DNA of 64,000 nt from Rhodomicrobium lacus (GTDB lineage: Bacteria > Pseudomonadota > Alphaproteobacteria > Rhizobiales > Rhodomicrobiaceae). A model generated the notes under the pieces. It did no database searches and was not told the origin of the DNA. It saw nothing but the letters and a program-made list of their open reading frames with translations. Positions 35,651 through 47,455 of the stretch are shown here, in pieces; the first letter of the stretch is position 1; the number at the start of each line of letters is the position of its first letter. The position numbers and the translations under genes are program-made. The DNA lies in contig NZ_RZNF01000012.1 in assembly GCF_003992725.1 (NCBI RefSeq), positions 248,001-312,000 of the forward strand. Direction: 5' to 3'.

Positions 35651-38600
35651 TTACGGCGCCGAGAGATCGCGGAACTGCGCGACGGCGACGGTGAGTTTCG
35701 CGAGCGTCAGCCCACGCCCCGAGAGTACCTCGGCCAGCCCTTCGGCCACGCGGCTCACCGCGGCTTCGTTTCGGGCGCGCCAGGCCGCGAAATCCGAGCG
35801 GCGAGCCGATTGTGCCAGAATGCTTCGCGCAAGCCGACGCTGGGCCGAAGCGAGCCCCGAGAGGCTGGCATCCACGGCCAGACGGTCGAAATGGTCGCCT
35901 TCCGCGAGCGCTTCCGACGCCGCCGCGATGTCGTCCAGATGGAACGCGTCGCGGATGGCGAAGACGACGCGCGCGGCATCTTCAACCGGCGCCTCCATAT
36001 CCCCGGCCACCCGCACGATATCGAGCGCCTGCGCCAGCGGTTCGAGCGCGGCGAAGCGCCGTGCAAATTCCGGCGAAAGTCCCGTCTTCTGAAGCCGCGC
36101 CACAGCATCGGCGAGCCTCGCGACCGCCCTTTCCGGCAGGAGCGCCGCCGTATCCCCGGAGAACGCGGCGGCAAGCGCCGCGACGCCTCGCGCATAGGGC
36201 GCAATGCCCTGCTCCAGCCCGTCCCTGAAGCGGTGGTGACGCAGAAAGAAGCCCGCCTGCCGCCGCAGAAGATCGCGCGCGGTGCGATACAACCGAAGCT
36301 GCTCCGCACTGTCGATCCGGCCGTCGAGCGCATCGAGCCCTGCATGGATCGCCGGCAGATCGTAAATCGCGCTCACCGCCGCGAAGGCGCAGGCGACGGC
36401 CTCCGGCGGCTGGCCGGTCTCGTCCGTCAGCCGCACGACGAAGGTCGGGCCGCCGCGATTGACGATATCGTTCGCAAGGCTCGTCGCGATGATGGCGCGG
36501 CGCAGCGGATGCGCGTCGATTTCGGCGGCGAAGCGCTCGCGCATGGCGGGCGGAAAATAGGCCGGAAGTTCGCGGGCAAGGAATGGATCGTCCAACACCA
36601 TCGACTTCACGAGATCGTCTTCGAGCACGATCTTCGCGTAGGCGAGCAGCACCGCGAGTTCCGGGCGCGTCAGCGGCTTTCCCTGCGCCGCGCGCTCGGC
36701 AAGCTGCGCGTCGGTCGGCAGTGCTTCCACGGCGCGGTTGAGGCGGCCATCCTTCACGAGGCTCTGGATCAGGCGTTGGTGGAAACCGAGTTCCGCCAGC
36801 CCGTCGCTTGCCGCGACGCTGAGCGCCAGCGTTTGCAGGTAATTGTTGCGCAGCACCGAGGCGGCGACATCGTCCGTCATCGCGGACAGAACGGCGTTGC
36901 GCTCCGGCGTGTCGATCTTGCCTTCCGCGACCGCGCGGCCAAGCGCGATCTTGATGTTCACCTCCACGTCCGACGTGTTCACTCCCGCCGAGTTGTCGAT
37001 GGCGTCCGTGTTGATGCGCCCGCCCGCGAGCGCAAACTCGACGCGCCCTTTCTGCGTGACACCGAGATTGGCGCCCTCGCCGATCACCTTCGCGCGAAGC
37101 TCGTTCGCCGCCGCGCGGATCGCGTCGTTCGCCTTGTCGCCGGCCTGCTGGTCCGTTTCGGTGCTGGCGCGCACATAAGTGCCGATCCCCCCGAACCAGA
37201 GGAGATCCACGTCAGCGCGAAGGATCGCGGCCATCACGTCCTGCGGGGTCGCCTGCGCGCCGACGCCGAGAAGCTTTTGTGCGGCCTCCGAAAGCGCGAT
37301 CGACTTTTCCTTGCGGCTGTAGACGCCGCCGCCAGCCGAAAGCTTCGCCCGGTCGTAATCCTGCCAGCTCGAACGCGGGCGCTCGAACAGGCGCTTGCGC
37401 TCCTCGAAGCTCGCCTCGGGGTCGGGCGCCGGATCGATGAAAATGTCGCGGTGATCGAAGGCGGCGACGAGCCGGATCTTGCGCGAAAGCAGCATGCCGT
37501 TGCCGAAGACATCGCCCGACATGTCGCCCACGCCCGCCACCGTGAACGGCGTCGTCTGAATGTCGACGTTCATCTCCCGGAAATGGCGCTTCACAGCCTC
37601 CCATGCGCCCTTTGCGGTGATGCCCATCTTCTTGTGATCGTAGCCCGCCGAGCCGCCGCTCGCGAACGCATCGCCGAGCCAGAAGCCCCGCTTCGCGGCG
37701 ATCTCGTTTGCGAAGTCGGAAAACGTGGCCGTGCCCTTGTCTGCGGCAACGACGAGATACGGATCGTCGCCGTCGCGGCGCACGGTGTCGGCGGGGGGCA
37801 CGATCTCGCCCTTCACCAGATTGTCGGTTAGCGACAGGAGGCTCGAAACAAACGCCTCGTAGGCCGCGATACCCTCGTCGTAGGTCGCGTCGCGGTTCGC
37901 GCCACCCGTCGCTTTCGGCACGAAACCGCCCTTCGCGCCCTGCGGCACGATGACCGCGTTTTTCACCTGCTGGGCCTTGGCGAGGCCGAGAATTTCGGTG
38001 CGGAAATCCTGCGGGCGGTTCGACCAGCGAAGCCCGCCGCGCGCGATGGGTCCGCCGCGCAGATGCACACCCTCGAAGCGCGGCGACGAGACAAAGATCT
38101 CGGCATGGGGCCTCGGCGCGGGCAGCCATGCAATGTCGCGGCTTCTAAGCTTGAAGGCGATTGTTTCGGGCGGCGCACCATCCGGCCCCTTCTGGTAGAA
38201 ATTCGTGCGCAGCGTCGCCTCGATGAGCGAGGTGAGTTGCCGCAGGATCCGATCGTCATCCATCGACGGGATCGCGTCGAGCGCGGCGAAGATGCGCGCC
38301 GAAATCTCGGCCAGCGCCGCCTCGCGATCCGCATCGCCGCCTTTCGCGGGATCGAACATCGCCTCGAACAGGCGGAACAGGTCGGCGGCGATTGCGCCAT
38401 GCTTGTCGAGCGTTTCGGCGACATAGGCAGCGGCATAGGTCGCCCCGGTCTGACGGTAATAGGCCGCATAGGCGCGGATGAGCGCCGCCTGCCGCCAGTC
38501 GAGCCCCGCCGCGAGGATCAGGCCGTTAAAGCGGTCGTTCGGCACGGCGTCGGCCCACACGGCGAGAAAGCCGTCCTCAAGCGCCCCGCGCCGCTCGCAG

Positions 38601-40459
38601 AATGCCGCCGCGTCGCCCTCGCGCAGACGGAGGTCGATGTCGTGCAGATAGAACCGCCTGGCGCCGCCATTGGCCTTCGGCGTGAGCAGATAGGTGCGCT
38701 CGGAAATCACATCGAAGCCGAGATTTTCGAGGATCGGCACGCGCCGCGAGAGCGTCAGCGGCTCGTCGAGCTGTTGCAGCGTCGCCCGCACGGCACCGGG
38801 CTCCGCGTCGGCCGCGCGATAAAGGTCGATGCCGGTCCGGTGCCCTTCCCTCAGCTTCTCGAACCGCTCGATATCCTTGAGCGCGCGGTCGGCGTCGTTG
38901 CGCTCCTGATAGCCAGCCGGAAACGCGTCCCGGTATTTCTCGATCAGCGTCTGCCCGTCGCTGCCGCGCTCGGCGAGCACGCGCGCGGAAAAGCGATCCG
39001 CCCAGGTGGTGATGATATCCTCGACCTTCGCTTCGAGATCCCGCTCGGCGGGGTCGAGCAGGTCGCCGTCCGCCTTCCATATCTCCACCTGAAGGCGCAC
39101 CATCGCGCTCTCGGGATAATACGGCGTCGTCTGCTCGAAGCGGCCGTCGAACGCCTCGGCGAGCATCGCCTCGATCCGCTCGCGGACGCTCGTGTTGTGC
39201 TTCTCGCGCGGCACGTAGACGAGCACCGTGACGAAGCGACGGAACTCGTCGCGGCGCACCAGCACGCGCGGTCGCGGTGCAAGCTCGGTCTTGAGGATTT
39301 CCTCGGAGACCGTCGACAGCCGCTCCGGCGAAATCTGGAACAGCTCTTCGCGTGGGAAGGTCTCAAGGACGTTCAGGAGCGCTCGCCCGGAGTGGCTCTC
39401 CGCCGGATGTCGCGAGCGCTGAAGCACCTTCTTCACCGTGCGCCGAAGGATGGGAACGTCGTGGACGGGGAGGTTGAAGGCGCTCGCGGTGAACAGTCCC
39501 GCGAAGACGATCTGGCCCGTCACGCGGCGTTCGGCGTCGTGCAATTTGACGGCGATTGCGTCCATGTGAACGCGGCGATGAACGGTCGATTTCGCGTTCG
39601 CCTTTATGACGACCACGGGCGGCGCGTTAAGGTAATAGGCCCGGCTTTCGGGCGTCAGCACGCGGCTCGGCTCGACGCGCAGCACGATGCGGCCGGGATC
39701 GCGCAGAAGGCCGAGGCTTCGCTCCGTCTGCGGGACGAGTTCGCCGACGCGTGCGTCATAGGCGAATTCTCGAACGCCGAGAAAGATGAAGTTGTCTTCG
39801 GCGATCCAGCGCAGGAAATCGAGCCCTTCGGCGTTCGTCTGCGGCGACGCGGGCGGCGGGTTCCGTTCGATGTCGGAGATCGCGGCCTTGAGGCGGTCGG
39901 TCATGGCGTGGAAGTCGCCGACGACGAGCGCCGTATCCGCGATGACGCGGCGGAGGGCCCGGTCGATGGTTTCAAACGACGGCGCGATGCCGGGCCTTGC
40001 GATTTCGAGATGCATGACGCTTTCGCGGGCGTGGCCGTTCGGCTCGGGCGCGGCCGGTGCGAGCGCGGCAAGGACGCCGTTGCCGTCCCGCTCGACCTCG
40101 AAGATGGGATGCGCGACAAGGAAAGGCACGAGCCCAAGCTCGCGCAACTCGCCCAGCACAGAATCGAGGAGGAAGGGCATGTCGTCGTTCGCGATGTCGA
40201 TGACGATGTTTTCGCCCTCGTGGGAGGTCAGGGAGCGGATCGAAATCTCCGGCGCGTGGGAATGACGCCGACGCAGGTTTTCGAAGGCCTCGGCCGCGAG
40301 CGCCGAAAACGTGGCTGCGCGATCGGAAGCGAGATCCGAGCACCCGGACTCGGCCACAAGCTGCGCGGCGAAGCGGGCGGCCAGATCATCCGCCACGAGC
40401 GGGCGTGTGCCTGCGAGGATCGAAGACCCTGCGCCCGTTCGGTCTGCCGTTTGAGACAT
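35651..40459 (-). CDS. NAD-specific glutamate dehydrogenase, large (180-kDa) type
   Basis: The 1,602-residue product is the large-family NAD-dependent glutamate dehydrogenase, which oxidatively deaminates glutamate to 2-oxoglutarate and ammonium. The N-terminal half holds ACT-like regulatory regions (for example NDDMPFLLDSVLGEL). The catalytic core is around residues 770-1200, with RGGPIARGGLRWSNRPQDFR, KNAVIVPQGAKGGFV, and the NAD-binding part SGDVFGNGMLLSRKIRLVA. The C-terminal helical domain includes GGINTDAIDNSAGVN-like DNSAGVNTSDVEVNIK. Length and order fit the proteobacterial 180-kDa class. The start at 40459 gives MSQTADRTG. The AzlCD pair lies upstream on the same strand. Confidence 0.95.
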   Translation of the reverse strand: MSQTADRTGAGSSILAGTRPLVADDLAARFAAQLVAESGCSDLASDRAATFSALAAEAFENLRRRHSHAPEISIRSLTSHEGENIVIDIANDDMPFLLDSVLGELRELGLVPFLVAHPIFEVERDGNGVLAALAPAAPEPNGHARESVMHLEIARPGIAPSFETIDRALRRVIADTALVVGDFHAMTDRLKAAISDIERNPPPASPQTNAEGLDFLRWIAEDNFIFLGVREFAYDARVGELVPQTERSLGLLRDPGRIVLRVEPSRVLTPESRAYYLNAPPVVVIKANAKSTVHRRVHMDAIAVKLHDAERRVTGQIVFAGLFTASAFNLPVHDVPILRRTVKKVLQRSRHPAESHSGRALLNVLETFPREELFQISPERLSTVSEEILKTELAPRPRVLVRRDEFRRFVTVLVYVPREKHNTSVRERIEAMLAEAFDGRFEQTTPYYPESAMVRLQVEIWKADGDLLDPAERDLEAKVEDIITTWADRFSARVLAERGSDGQTLIEKYRDAFPAGYQERNDADRALKDIERFEKLREGHRTGIDLYRAADAEPGAVRATLQQLDEPLTLSRRVPILENLGFDVISERTYLLTPKANGGARRFYLHDIDLRLREGDAAAFCERRGALEDGFLAVWADAVPNDRFNGLILAAGLDWRQAALIRAYAAYYRQTGATYAAAYVAETLDKHGAIAADLFRLFEAMFDPAKGGDADREAALAEISARIFAALDAIPSMDDDRILRQLTSLIEATLRTNFYQKGPDGAPPETIAFKLRSRDIAWLPAPRPHAEIFVSSPRFEGVHLRGGPIARGGLRWSNRPQDFRTEILGLAKAQQVKNAVIVPQGAKGGFVPKATGGANRDATYDEGIAAYEAFVSSLLSLTDNLVKGEIVPPADTVRRDGDDPYLVVAADKGTATFSDFANEIAAKRGFWLGDAFASGGSAGYDHKKMGITAKGAWEAVKRHFREMNVDIQTTPFTVAGVGDMSGDVFGNGMLLSRKIRLVAAFDHRDIFIDPAPDPEASFEERKRLFERPRSSWQDYDRAKLSAGGGVYSRKEKSIALSEAAQKLLGVGAQATPQDVMAAILRADVDLLWFGGIGTYVRASTETDQQAGDKANDAIRAAANELRAKVIGEGANLGVTQKGRVEFALAGGRINTDAIDNSAGVNTSDVEVNIKIALGRAVAEGKIDTPERNAVLSAMTDDVAASVLRNNYLQTLALSVAASDGLAELGFHQRLIQSLVKDGRLNRAVEALPTDAQLAERAAQGKPLTRPELAVLLAYAKIVLEDDLVKSMVLDDPFLARELPAYFPPAMRERFAAEIDAHPLRRAIIATSLANDIVNRGGPTFVVRLTDETGQPPEAVACAFAAVSAIYDLPAIHAGLDALDGRIDSAEQLRLYRTARDLLRRQAGFFLRHHRFRDGLEQGIAPYARGVAALAAAFSGDTAALLPERAVARLADAVARLQKTGLSPEFARRFAALEPLAQALDIVRVAGDMEAPVEDAARVVFAIRDAFHLDDIAAASEALAEGDHFDRLAVDASLSGLASAQRRLARSILAQSARRSDFAAWRARNEAAVSRVAEGLAEVLSGRGLTLAKLTVAVAQFRDLSAP

Positions 40460-40625
40460 TTGACATCTCCATAAACGATAATCAAACCGTGCGGGGCTTG
40501 CAGGAAGCCGACCGCAGTTTTGATTTTTCGCAATTTTCTTGACGGCGATACGATTGCCTGCGTCCGAGCCCCTTACATCGGCGGTTGCACGGCCATTTCC
40601 AATGGCCGAACGAAACGCGCGTTCC

Positions 40626-40964
40626 CTACGTTTCGAGCAAGGCGTGCGCGGCGAAAAAGGCGGCCTCGGCGGCCAGAAGTCCGACCGCGAGCCTGCGTCC
40701 GGACAGCCCGAAGGCGGCAAGCCCGGCGCCGAACGCGATGAAACGCACCGCATCGCCGACGCCCGCGAGCGCACCCGTGGGCGAAAGCAGCATGCGCGCG
40801 ATGAGCGCGGCGACCAGCGCCGTCGACACGTCCTTCACCCACACGATCACCGCACTGTCCGGGTCGACGCCGCGAGACAGGAACACGCCTGCAAACCGCC
40901 ATATGTCGCTCGCCGCCGTCCCGACGATGGCGAATGAAAGCCAGATCCATGTGCTGTCGTGCAT
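40626..40964 (-). CDS. azlD: AzlD-family branched-chain amino acid exporter small subunit
   Basis: The 112-residue membrane protein has four hydrophobic segments and the AzlD pattern (DIWRFAGVFLSRGVDPDS, then VKDVSTALVAALIARML). AzlD is the partner of AzlC; together they export branched-chain amino acids and give azaleucine resistance in Bacillus. It begins 11 bases after azlC on the same strand. The NAD-glutamate dehydrogenase begins 167 bases further along the same strand and may have its own promoter. Confidence 0.82.
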   Translation of the reverse strand: MHDSTWIWLSFAIVGTAASDIWRFAGVFLSRGVDPDSAVIVWVKDVSTALVAALIARMLLSPTGALAGVGDAVRFIAFGAGLAAFGLSGRRLAVGLLAAEAAFFAAHALLET

Positions 40965-40975
40965 CGCGGCTGCCT

Positions 40976-41692
40976 TTACGCTTTCCCTGCGCGCAACACC
41001 TTGCGCCGGAACAGCAGGAACGAGACGGTTCCGCCGACAAGCCCGCTCAGCACGAGGTCGAGGCTCGGCACGAGCCACATGAACACGGGCGCGAGGCAAA
41101 AGCCGATGAGGATCGGCGCGAAGTCGGCCGCGGCGCGCGCGTTGGCGGAAAGCCCCATGAGGAAATAGACGGGTGTGAGGAAGATCAGCGACGCAGCCAC
41201 GATGGGCGGAAGGCGGTCGGCGATGAGATAGCCCGCCACCGTGCCAAGCGTGCTCACGCCCACCAGCATCGTCGTGAGGCCGAAATAGAAGGGTAGCCGA
41301 AGCCCGCGCGGTAGGAACGGCACCCGCCGCATGCTCTCGATCCAGAGCGTCACCGATACGAAATGCGAGGCGAAATAATCGACGGGCCGCGTCCCTCGCC
41401 CCGCACGCAGATAGGGTACGAGCGCGATTGTCATCGGCAGCAGGCGCACGCCCGTGAAAGAGACCGCCAGCGCCGCGGTCCAGAGCGGCATGCCGCGCCC
41501 GATCTGGTCGACGAGCATCACCTGCCCCGGCAGCGCATACATGAAAATGGTGGTGTAAAGCGAGAAGGTGAGGCCCACGCCATTGCCGTGGCACAGCACG
41601 CCGAAGCCCACGAAGGAAAGGCAGAGCACGGCGGCGGGCGCCCGGGCGGCATCGCGAAACGCCATGCGGAAACCGGTTTCAGTGCGTGTCAT
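40976..41692 (-). CDS. azlC: AzlC-family branched-chain amino acid exporter large subunit
   Basis: The 238-residue product has about six transmembrane segments with AzlC features: FVGFGVLCHGNGVGLTFSLY, PGQVMLVDQIGRG, and GVRLLPMTIALVPYLR near the centre. With AzlD it forms an export system for branched-chain amino acids or related compounds. The start at 41692 (MTRTETGFR) is taken because the preceding codons are unlike the family. No Lrp-type regulator is adjacent. Confidence 0.85.
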   Translation of the reverse strand: MTRTETGFRMAFRDAARAPAAVLCLSFVGFGVLCHGNGVGLTFSLYTTIFMYALPGQVMLVDQIGRGMPLWTAALAVSFTGVRLLPMTIALVPYLRAGRGTRPVDYFASHFVSVTLWIESMRRVPFLPRGLRLPFYFGLTTMLVGVSTLGTVAGYLIADRLPPIVAASLIFLTPVYFLMGLSANARAAADFAPILIGFCLAPVFMWLVPSLDLVLSGLVGGTVSFLLFRRKVLRAGKA

Positions 41693-42024
41693 CTGGGGTG
41701 GTGTTCGCCGGCGCGGCGACGGTTGGGGAGCAAAGCAATCTGGCCTCAAGAGACGGCCGAAGCGGCCATGAACGTTCGAGCGTTATCGCTTCTGATGCGC
41801 TCGAAAGCACGCTCAAAAACGCCGGGTCGTGCCCCGCGCGGGAGCCAGTCAGGCGTTGGCGGCAGCGAGGCGACCCTGCAAACAAGCCGGAGGCACATGG
41901 GCATGCCGAGGAGCCGCCGTTGCGATATCGTTCCATAAAGACTTTGTGAGACTTTGTTACTTCATTGTCCTCGATACAGCGGCTAAAGTGAGAATACAGA
42001 CTAGGGAAAATAAACCCTTGGCAA
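41693..42024. other. Gene-free interval upstream of azlC and the 28-residue ORF
   Basis: Frames crossing this stretch have arginine-rich, family-less translations that look like chance readings. The right half (about 41935-42020) is AT-richer and probably contains the promoter for the short plus-strand ORF. A perfect CAACATGTTG palindrome lies at 42025-42034, directly before its ribosome-binding site. Confidence 0.4.
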
Positions 42025-42047
42025 CAACATGTTGAAGGAGACTTCAT

Positions 42048-42134
42048 ATGGCTAGGCTTAATTTCTCCGAGTGGGCGGCAATTGCATTGGCCACGGGACT
42101 GACGCTGATCCCGCTGGTTCCTTATGCTGGCTGA
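42048..42134 (+). CDS. 28-residue hydrophobic peptide
   Basis: The ATG at 42048 is seven bases after AAGGAG (42035-42040) and opens a 28-codon frame ending in TGA. The peptide is MARLNFSEWAAIALATG followed by LTLIPLVPYAG: a short amphipathic N-terminus with SEW, then one hydrophobic helix ending at prolines. A strong hairpin follows at 42178, so this is a self-contained unit. I do not recognise the family with certainty. Its size and SEWAAIALATG-type helix are reminiscent of small one-helix accessory polypeptides of photosynthetic antenna complexes, such as the gamma chain of Blastochloris LH1, but that is a guess without alignment. Confidence 0.55.
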   Translation: MARLNFSEWAAIALATGLTLIPLVPYAG

Positions 42135-42177
42135 CAGTCCGTCAGCACTTCGCCAATCAGACAAGAGTAACCTCCAC

Positions 42178-42207
42178 AAGGCCGTAGAGCTTTCGCTCTG
42201 CGGCCTT
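42178..42207 (+). terminator. Strong hairpin downstream of the 28-residue ORF
   Basis: AAGGCCG-T-AGAGC (42178-42190) pairs with GCTCT-G-CGGCCTT (42195-42207) around a TTTC loop, a 12-bp stem with one mismatch. A six-T run appears only about 14 bases later, so it may be a weak terminator or a 3' stabilising hairpin. Confidence 0.5.
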
Positions 42208-42405
42208 CGTGTATTCGCGATTTTTTGAAACCCGGGTTTGGTAGGGCCGTGTCCTTCCTGCGGTCAGTCGGCATCGATCTACCCGGAAAAGCTGAACGGC
42301 CTTCAACTCAACGGACGGCGTCGTGGTGTGCACCCGATTCGCGGCATGGCGATAGAACGCTGGCCGGGGTTGCCGACCGCCAAGCCCACGGCCTTCACAT
42401 ATGAA
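42208..42405. other. Gene-free interval; possible small RNA
   Basis: No credible coding frame is present. The stretch lies between a strong hairpin (42178-42207) and a strong plus-strand terminator (42406-42440). A short plus-strand RNA could explain the terminator; equally, it may only back up the upstream hairpin. Confidence 0.3.
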
Positions 42406-42440
42406 ACGCCGGGCGCAGGTCTGCGCTCCGGCGTTTTTTC
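42406..42440 (+). terminator. Strong Rho-independent terminator
   Basis: AACGCCGG (42406-42413) pairs with CCGGCGTT (42429-42436), enclosing an inner GCGCAG/CTGCGC stem, and is followed by TTTTTT. On the plus strand it is a textbook terminator; on the minus strand the T run is shorter (TTTCATATG), so it may also serve clpA weakly. Confidence 0.8.
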
Positions 42441-42479
42441 CTCTCGAACGCCGCGAAACCCGCAGCGACTTTCACTCGA

Positions 42480-44837
<2,358 letters not shown>

Positions 44838-44845
44838 TGCCGCAC

Positions 44846-45187
44846 CTACTCCTTTTCCATAGTGCACTGAAGGGGATGCTGATGCTGGCGCGCGAAATTC
44901 ATCACCTGGGTGACTTTCGTCTCAGCAACTTCGTAGGTATAAACGCCGCAGATCCCGACGCCTTTCTGATGAACATGCATCATGATGCGCGTGGCCTCCT
45001 CGCGCGGCTTGTTGAAGAACCGTTCAAGCACGTAGACGACGAATTCCATCGGCGTGTAGTCGTCGTTGAGGAGGAGAACCTTGTAGAGGCTCGGTCGTTT
45101 CGTCTTGGGACGAGTTTTTGTTACGACACCTGTTTTCAGGCCGTTGTCGTCCTTGAAACCGTTATTGCCCGCCATCGCAGCAACCAT
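44846..45187 (-). CDS. clpS: ClpA adaptor protein ClpS
   Basis: ClpS delivers N-end-rule substrates to ClpAP. The 113-residue product has the conserved core [20 protein letters not shown], with the NDD and M residues of the N-degron pocket, then [19 protein letters not shown]. The N-terminal 35 residues are a flexible, charged extension. The start at 45187 (MVAAMAGN) is uncertain; 45175 is also possible. It is immediately upstream of clpA. A second ClpS, common in this order, is not in the window. Confidence 0.93.
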   Translation of the reverse strand: MVAAMAGNNGFKDDNGLKTGVVTKTRPKTKRPSLYKVLLLNDDYTPMEFVVYVLERFFNKPREEATRIMMHVHQKGVGICGVYTYEVAETKVTQVMNFARQHQHPLQCTMEKE

Positions 45188-45661
45188 TCGAGACCCTATC
45201 GGAAGCCTGAACGTTTCAAGCGTCTGCCATTCTGCCTGACGCCTCCATAACGCGCGCGGAAACGAGGCCATCACCTTGCATCATCCCGTTTATCGGTTTC
45301 GTCTGTCAAGGCCCCCGAAGCCCGGCGCCACATCGAATATATGTGCTCCCCTTCACACATTGGAAGGGCGGCACCTTGTTCATCACGCAGCGGTGTTTCC
45401 AAACACTCAAGAATGCCGTCGGCCCGATCGAAATGCCACGCCCCACGTCTGGAATGGGTAAGACCGAATTAATGCCCGCGCAGGTATAGCAAGCTGAACG
45501 AACAACCTTGCATTGAGGTTGATCGCTCACGCGACGCCTTGACGCGGCGCCTTGCTGAAGACACGTTTCTGGGGTTTCACACCGCCGTGGTTCGAAATTT
45601 GCGTTTTCAATTTCCGTGGCAAAATAGGGGCTTGGCACCGGCTGAGGGGCCTCGGGTCGAC
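45188..45661. other. Divergent intergenic region between clpS and the D,D-carboxypeptidase
   Basis: This 474-base interval must carry promoters for both flanking genes. A CAACCT/AGGTTG inverted repeat lies at 45503-45521. I see no credible gene, tRNA or clear -35/-10 pair; the frames crossing it are short and lack a ribosome-binding site. Confidence 0.4.
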
Positions 45662-47455
45662 ATGGCATGCGCCGGTGCGCCCTTGCGTGGGACGCTTCTT
45701 TGCGCGCTCGCGGCCTTTCTCTTCCTCGCGCTTTCCAGTCCCGCCGATGCTCGCCGCAGAGCCGCCAGAGCGCCGTCTTACTCTCCGGCGAGTTCCGCCA
45801 TGGTGGTCGACTTCCACACCGGGCGTATTCTCATCTCGAAGAACCCAACCGATCCGCGCTTCCCGGCGTCCGTCACCAAGGTGATGACGCTCTATCTGCT
45901 GTTCGACGCGCTCCGCGACGGCAAGCTCGCCATGAACACCAGGCTGCGCGTTTCGAGCTACGCCGCCTCGCAGTCGCCGACCAAGCTCGGCCTCGATCCC
46001 GGCGACACAATCACGGTTTCCGACGCCATCGGCGCCATCGTCACCAAGTCGGCGAACGACATGGCTGTCGTCGTTGCCGAAGCGCTGGCGGGCAGCGAGG
46101 AGGAATTCGCCCGCCGCATGACGCAGAAGGCGCGCACCATCGGCATGCTCAACACGACGTTCCGCAACGCGTCCGGCCTGCCGAATTCCGAACAGCGGAC
46201 CACGGCGCAGGATCTCGTCATCCTCGCCCGCTCGGTGTTGACCGACTACCCCGAGCGGTCCCGCGTCTTCTCGACGAAATATTTCCAGTATGGCGGCGAA
46301 ATCTACCGCAACCACAACACCATGCTGTTTTCATATGACGGCATGGAAGGCATGAAGACGGGCTTCACCTCGGCGTCGGGTTTCAATCTTCTTGCCACCG
46401 CGCGACGCGGAGAGAAGAGGCTCATCGCGGTGGTGCTGGGCGGATCGTCCGCCAGCGTGCGAAACGCCGCCATGCGCAATATCCTTGACGCTTCATGGCC
46501 GAAAGCCATGACATTCACCGCCGCGAAGAACGCGGGGGCGCTCGTGTCGTCTTTCGCGCCGAAACAATTCGCTCAAACCTCGCCGCAGAAACCTTCGACG
46601 GCGGCCGATCGCAAGAGCGAGAGCCGCGCACCGGAACCGCAGCGTGTCGCGTCCGCCGAGCCCGCCGCGAAGGAACCTGCTCCGGCTGCGGCCGCGCAAT
46701 CGGGCGGCACGGGGCATCTGAGGCGCGTGTCGCGCCTACCCACCGCCGAACTTCAGCTCAAGCGCAAGCCCGACAGCACTTCGAACGCAATTCTTTTCTC
46801 GTCGCTCGAAAACGGCCTTGCCGTGCGCGCCACCCGCGAGCCCGCCGAGACATCAGACACCGCCACGGACGAGCCCGAGGAGGCGACGGGCCGCGCGATG
46901 GTCGATCATGGCGCGACGGCCTCCGGCGCGAAGCAGGTGGCCGTCACCGTCACTTTTCCCGCTCCCGGTGAAAAATTGCCGAAGAACATGTCGGTCCACA
47001 ACAAGACAGTCCGGCTTCCCGAGGTTGCGCCTCTCGCCGCTGCCGCCGTCCAGACCGACGGAGAGGCTGCGGAAACCGCCCCTTATTCATCGCCTCGGTT
47101 GGCTTCGGCTCAAGTTACGCTTGCGTCGACTGCCGCGCCTGAACCTCGAACCATCGCCACCGCGGAAGCGACAGGCGCACGCGAGGCGATGAATCAGCCC
47201 GGCCCTTATCATGTGCAGGTGGGCGCGTTCCCCGACCACTCGCAGGCGCAACTCAGGCTTGAAAGCGTGCGGCAAGCGCTGGGGCCGGCCTTCTGCAAGT
47301 CGCATCCCGACTTCATCATGCCGGTTTCGCTGTCGAGCGGCGCGACGATGTTCCGCGCCCGCTTCGCCCGCTTCGACGACGAGGCACAGGCGAAATCGGT
47401 GTGCCAGAAGCTCAAGCGTTCCGGCATCGAGTGCATGAATGTCCGTGCGCCGTAA
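45662..47455 (+). CDS. D-alanyl-D-alanine carboxypeptidase with C-terminal SPOR domain
   Basis: The 597-residue product has a signal peptide (about 8-30, GTLLCALAAFLFLALSSPADA) and an S11 penicillin-binding domain with SVTK (SxxK), SAN (SxN) and KTG in GMKTGFTSASGF. A long Ala/Pro/Glu-rich linker (about 290-500) follows. The C-terminal SPOR domain (about 515-595, YHVQVGAFPDHSQAQLRL) binds denuded septal glycan. PBP5-type enzymes trim terminal D-Ala from peptidoglycan stems, and SPOR targets them to the division site. The start at 45662 gives a normal signal peptide. The fusion with SPOR is a recurrent alphaproteobacterial form. Confidence 0.9.
   Translation: MACAGAPLRGTLLCALAAFLFLALSSPADARRRAARAPSYSPASSAMVVDFHTGRILISKNPTDPRFPASVTKVMTLYLLFDALRDGKLAMNTRLRVSSYAASQSPTKLGLDPGDTITVSDAIGAIVTKSANDMAVVVAEALAGSEEEFARRMTQKARTIGMLNTTFRNASGLPNSEQRTTAQDLVILARSVLTDYPERSRVFSTKYFQYGGEIYRNHNTMLFSYDGMEGMKTGFTSASGFNLLATARRGEKRLIAVVLGGSSASVRNAAMRNILDASWPKAMTFTAAKNAGALVSSFAPKQFAQTSPQKPSTAADRKSESRAPEPQRVASAEPAAKEPAPAAAAQSGGTGHLRRVSRLPTAELQLKRKPDSTSNAILFSSLENGLAVRATREPAETSDTATDEPEEATGRAMVDHGATASGAKQVAVTVTFPAPGEKLPKNMSVHNKTVRLPEVAPLAAAAVQTDGEAAETAPYSSPRLASAQVTLASTAAPEPRTIATAEATGAREAMNQPGPYHVQVGAFPDHSQAQLRLESVRQALGPAFCKSHPDFIMPVSLSSGATMFRARFARFDDEAQAKSVCQKLKRSGIECMNVRAP

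Noticed and set aside
35273-37831. 852-residue plus-strand open frame
   Set aside because: It lies opposite the NAD-glutamate dehydrogenase and ridA; the composition is that of an antisense reading in GC-rich DNA.
41679-42179. Minus-strand 166-residue frame upstream of azlC
   Set aside because: No ribosome-binding site or family; it overlaps the plus-strand short ORF and azlC leader.
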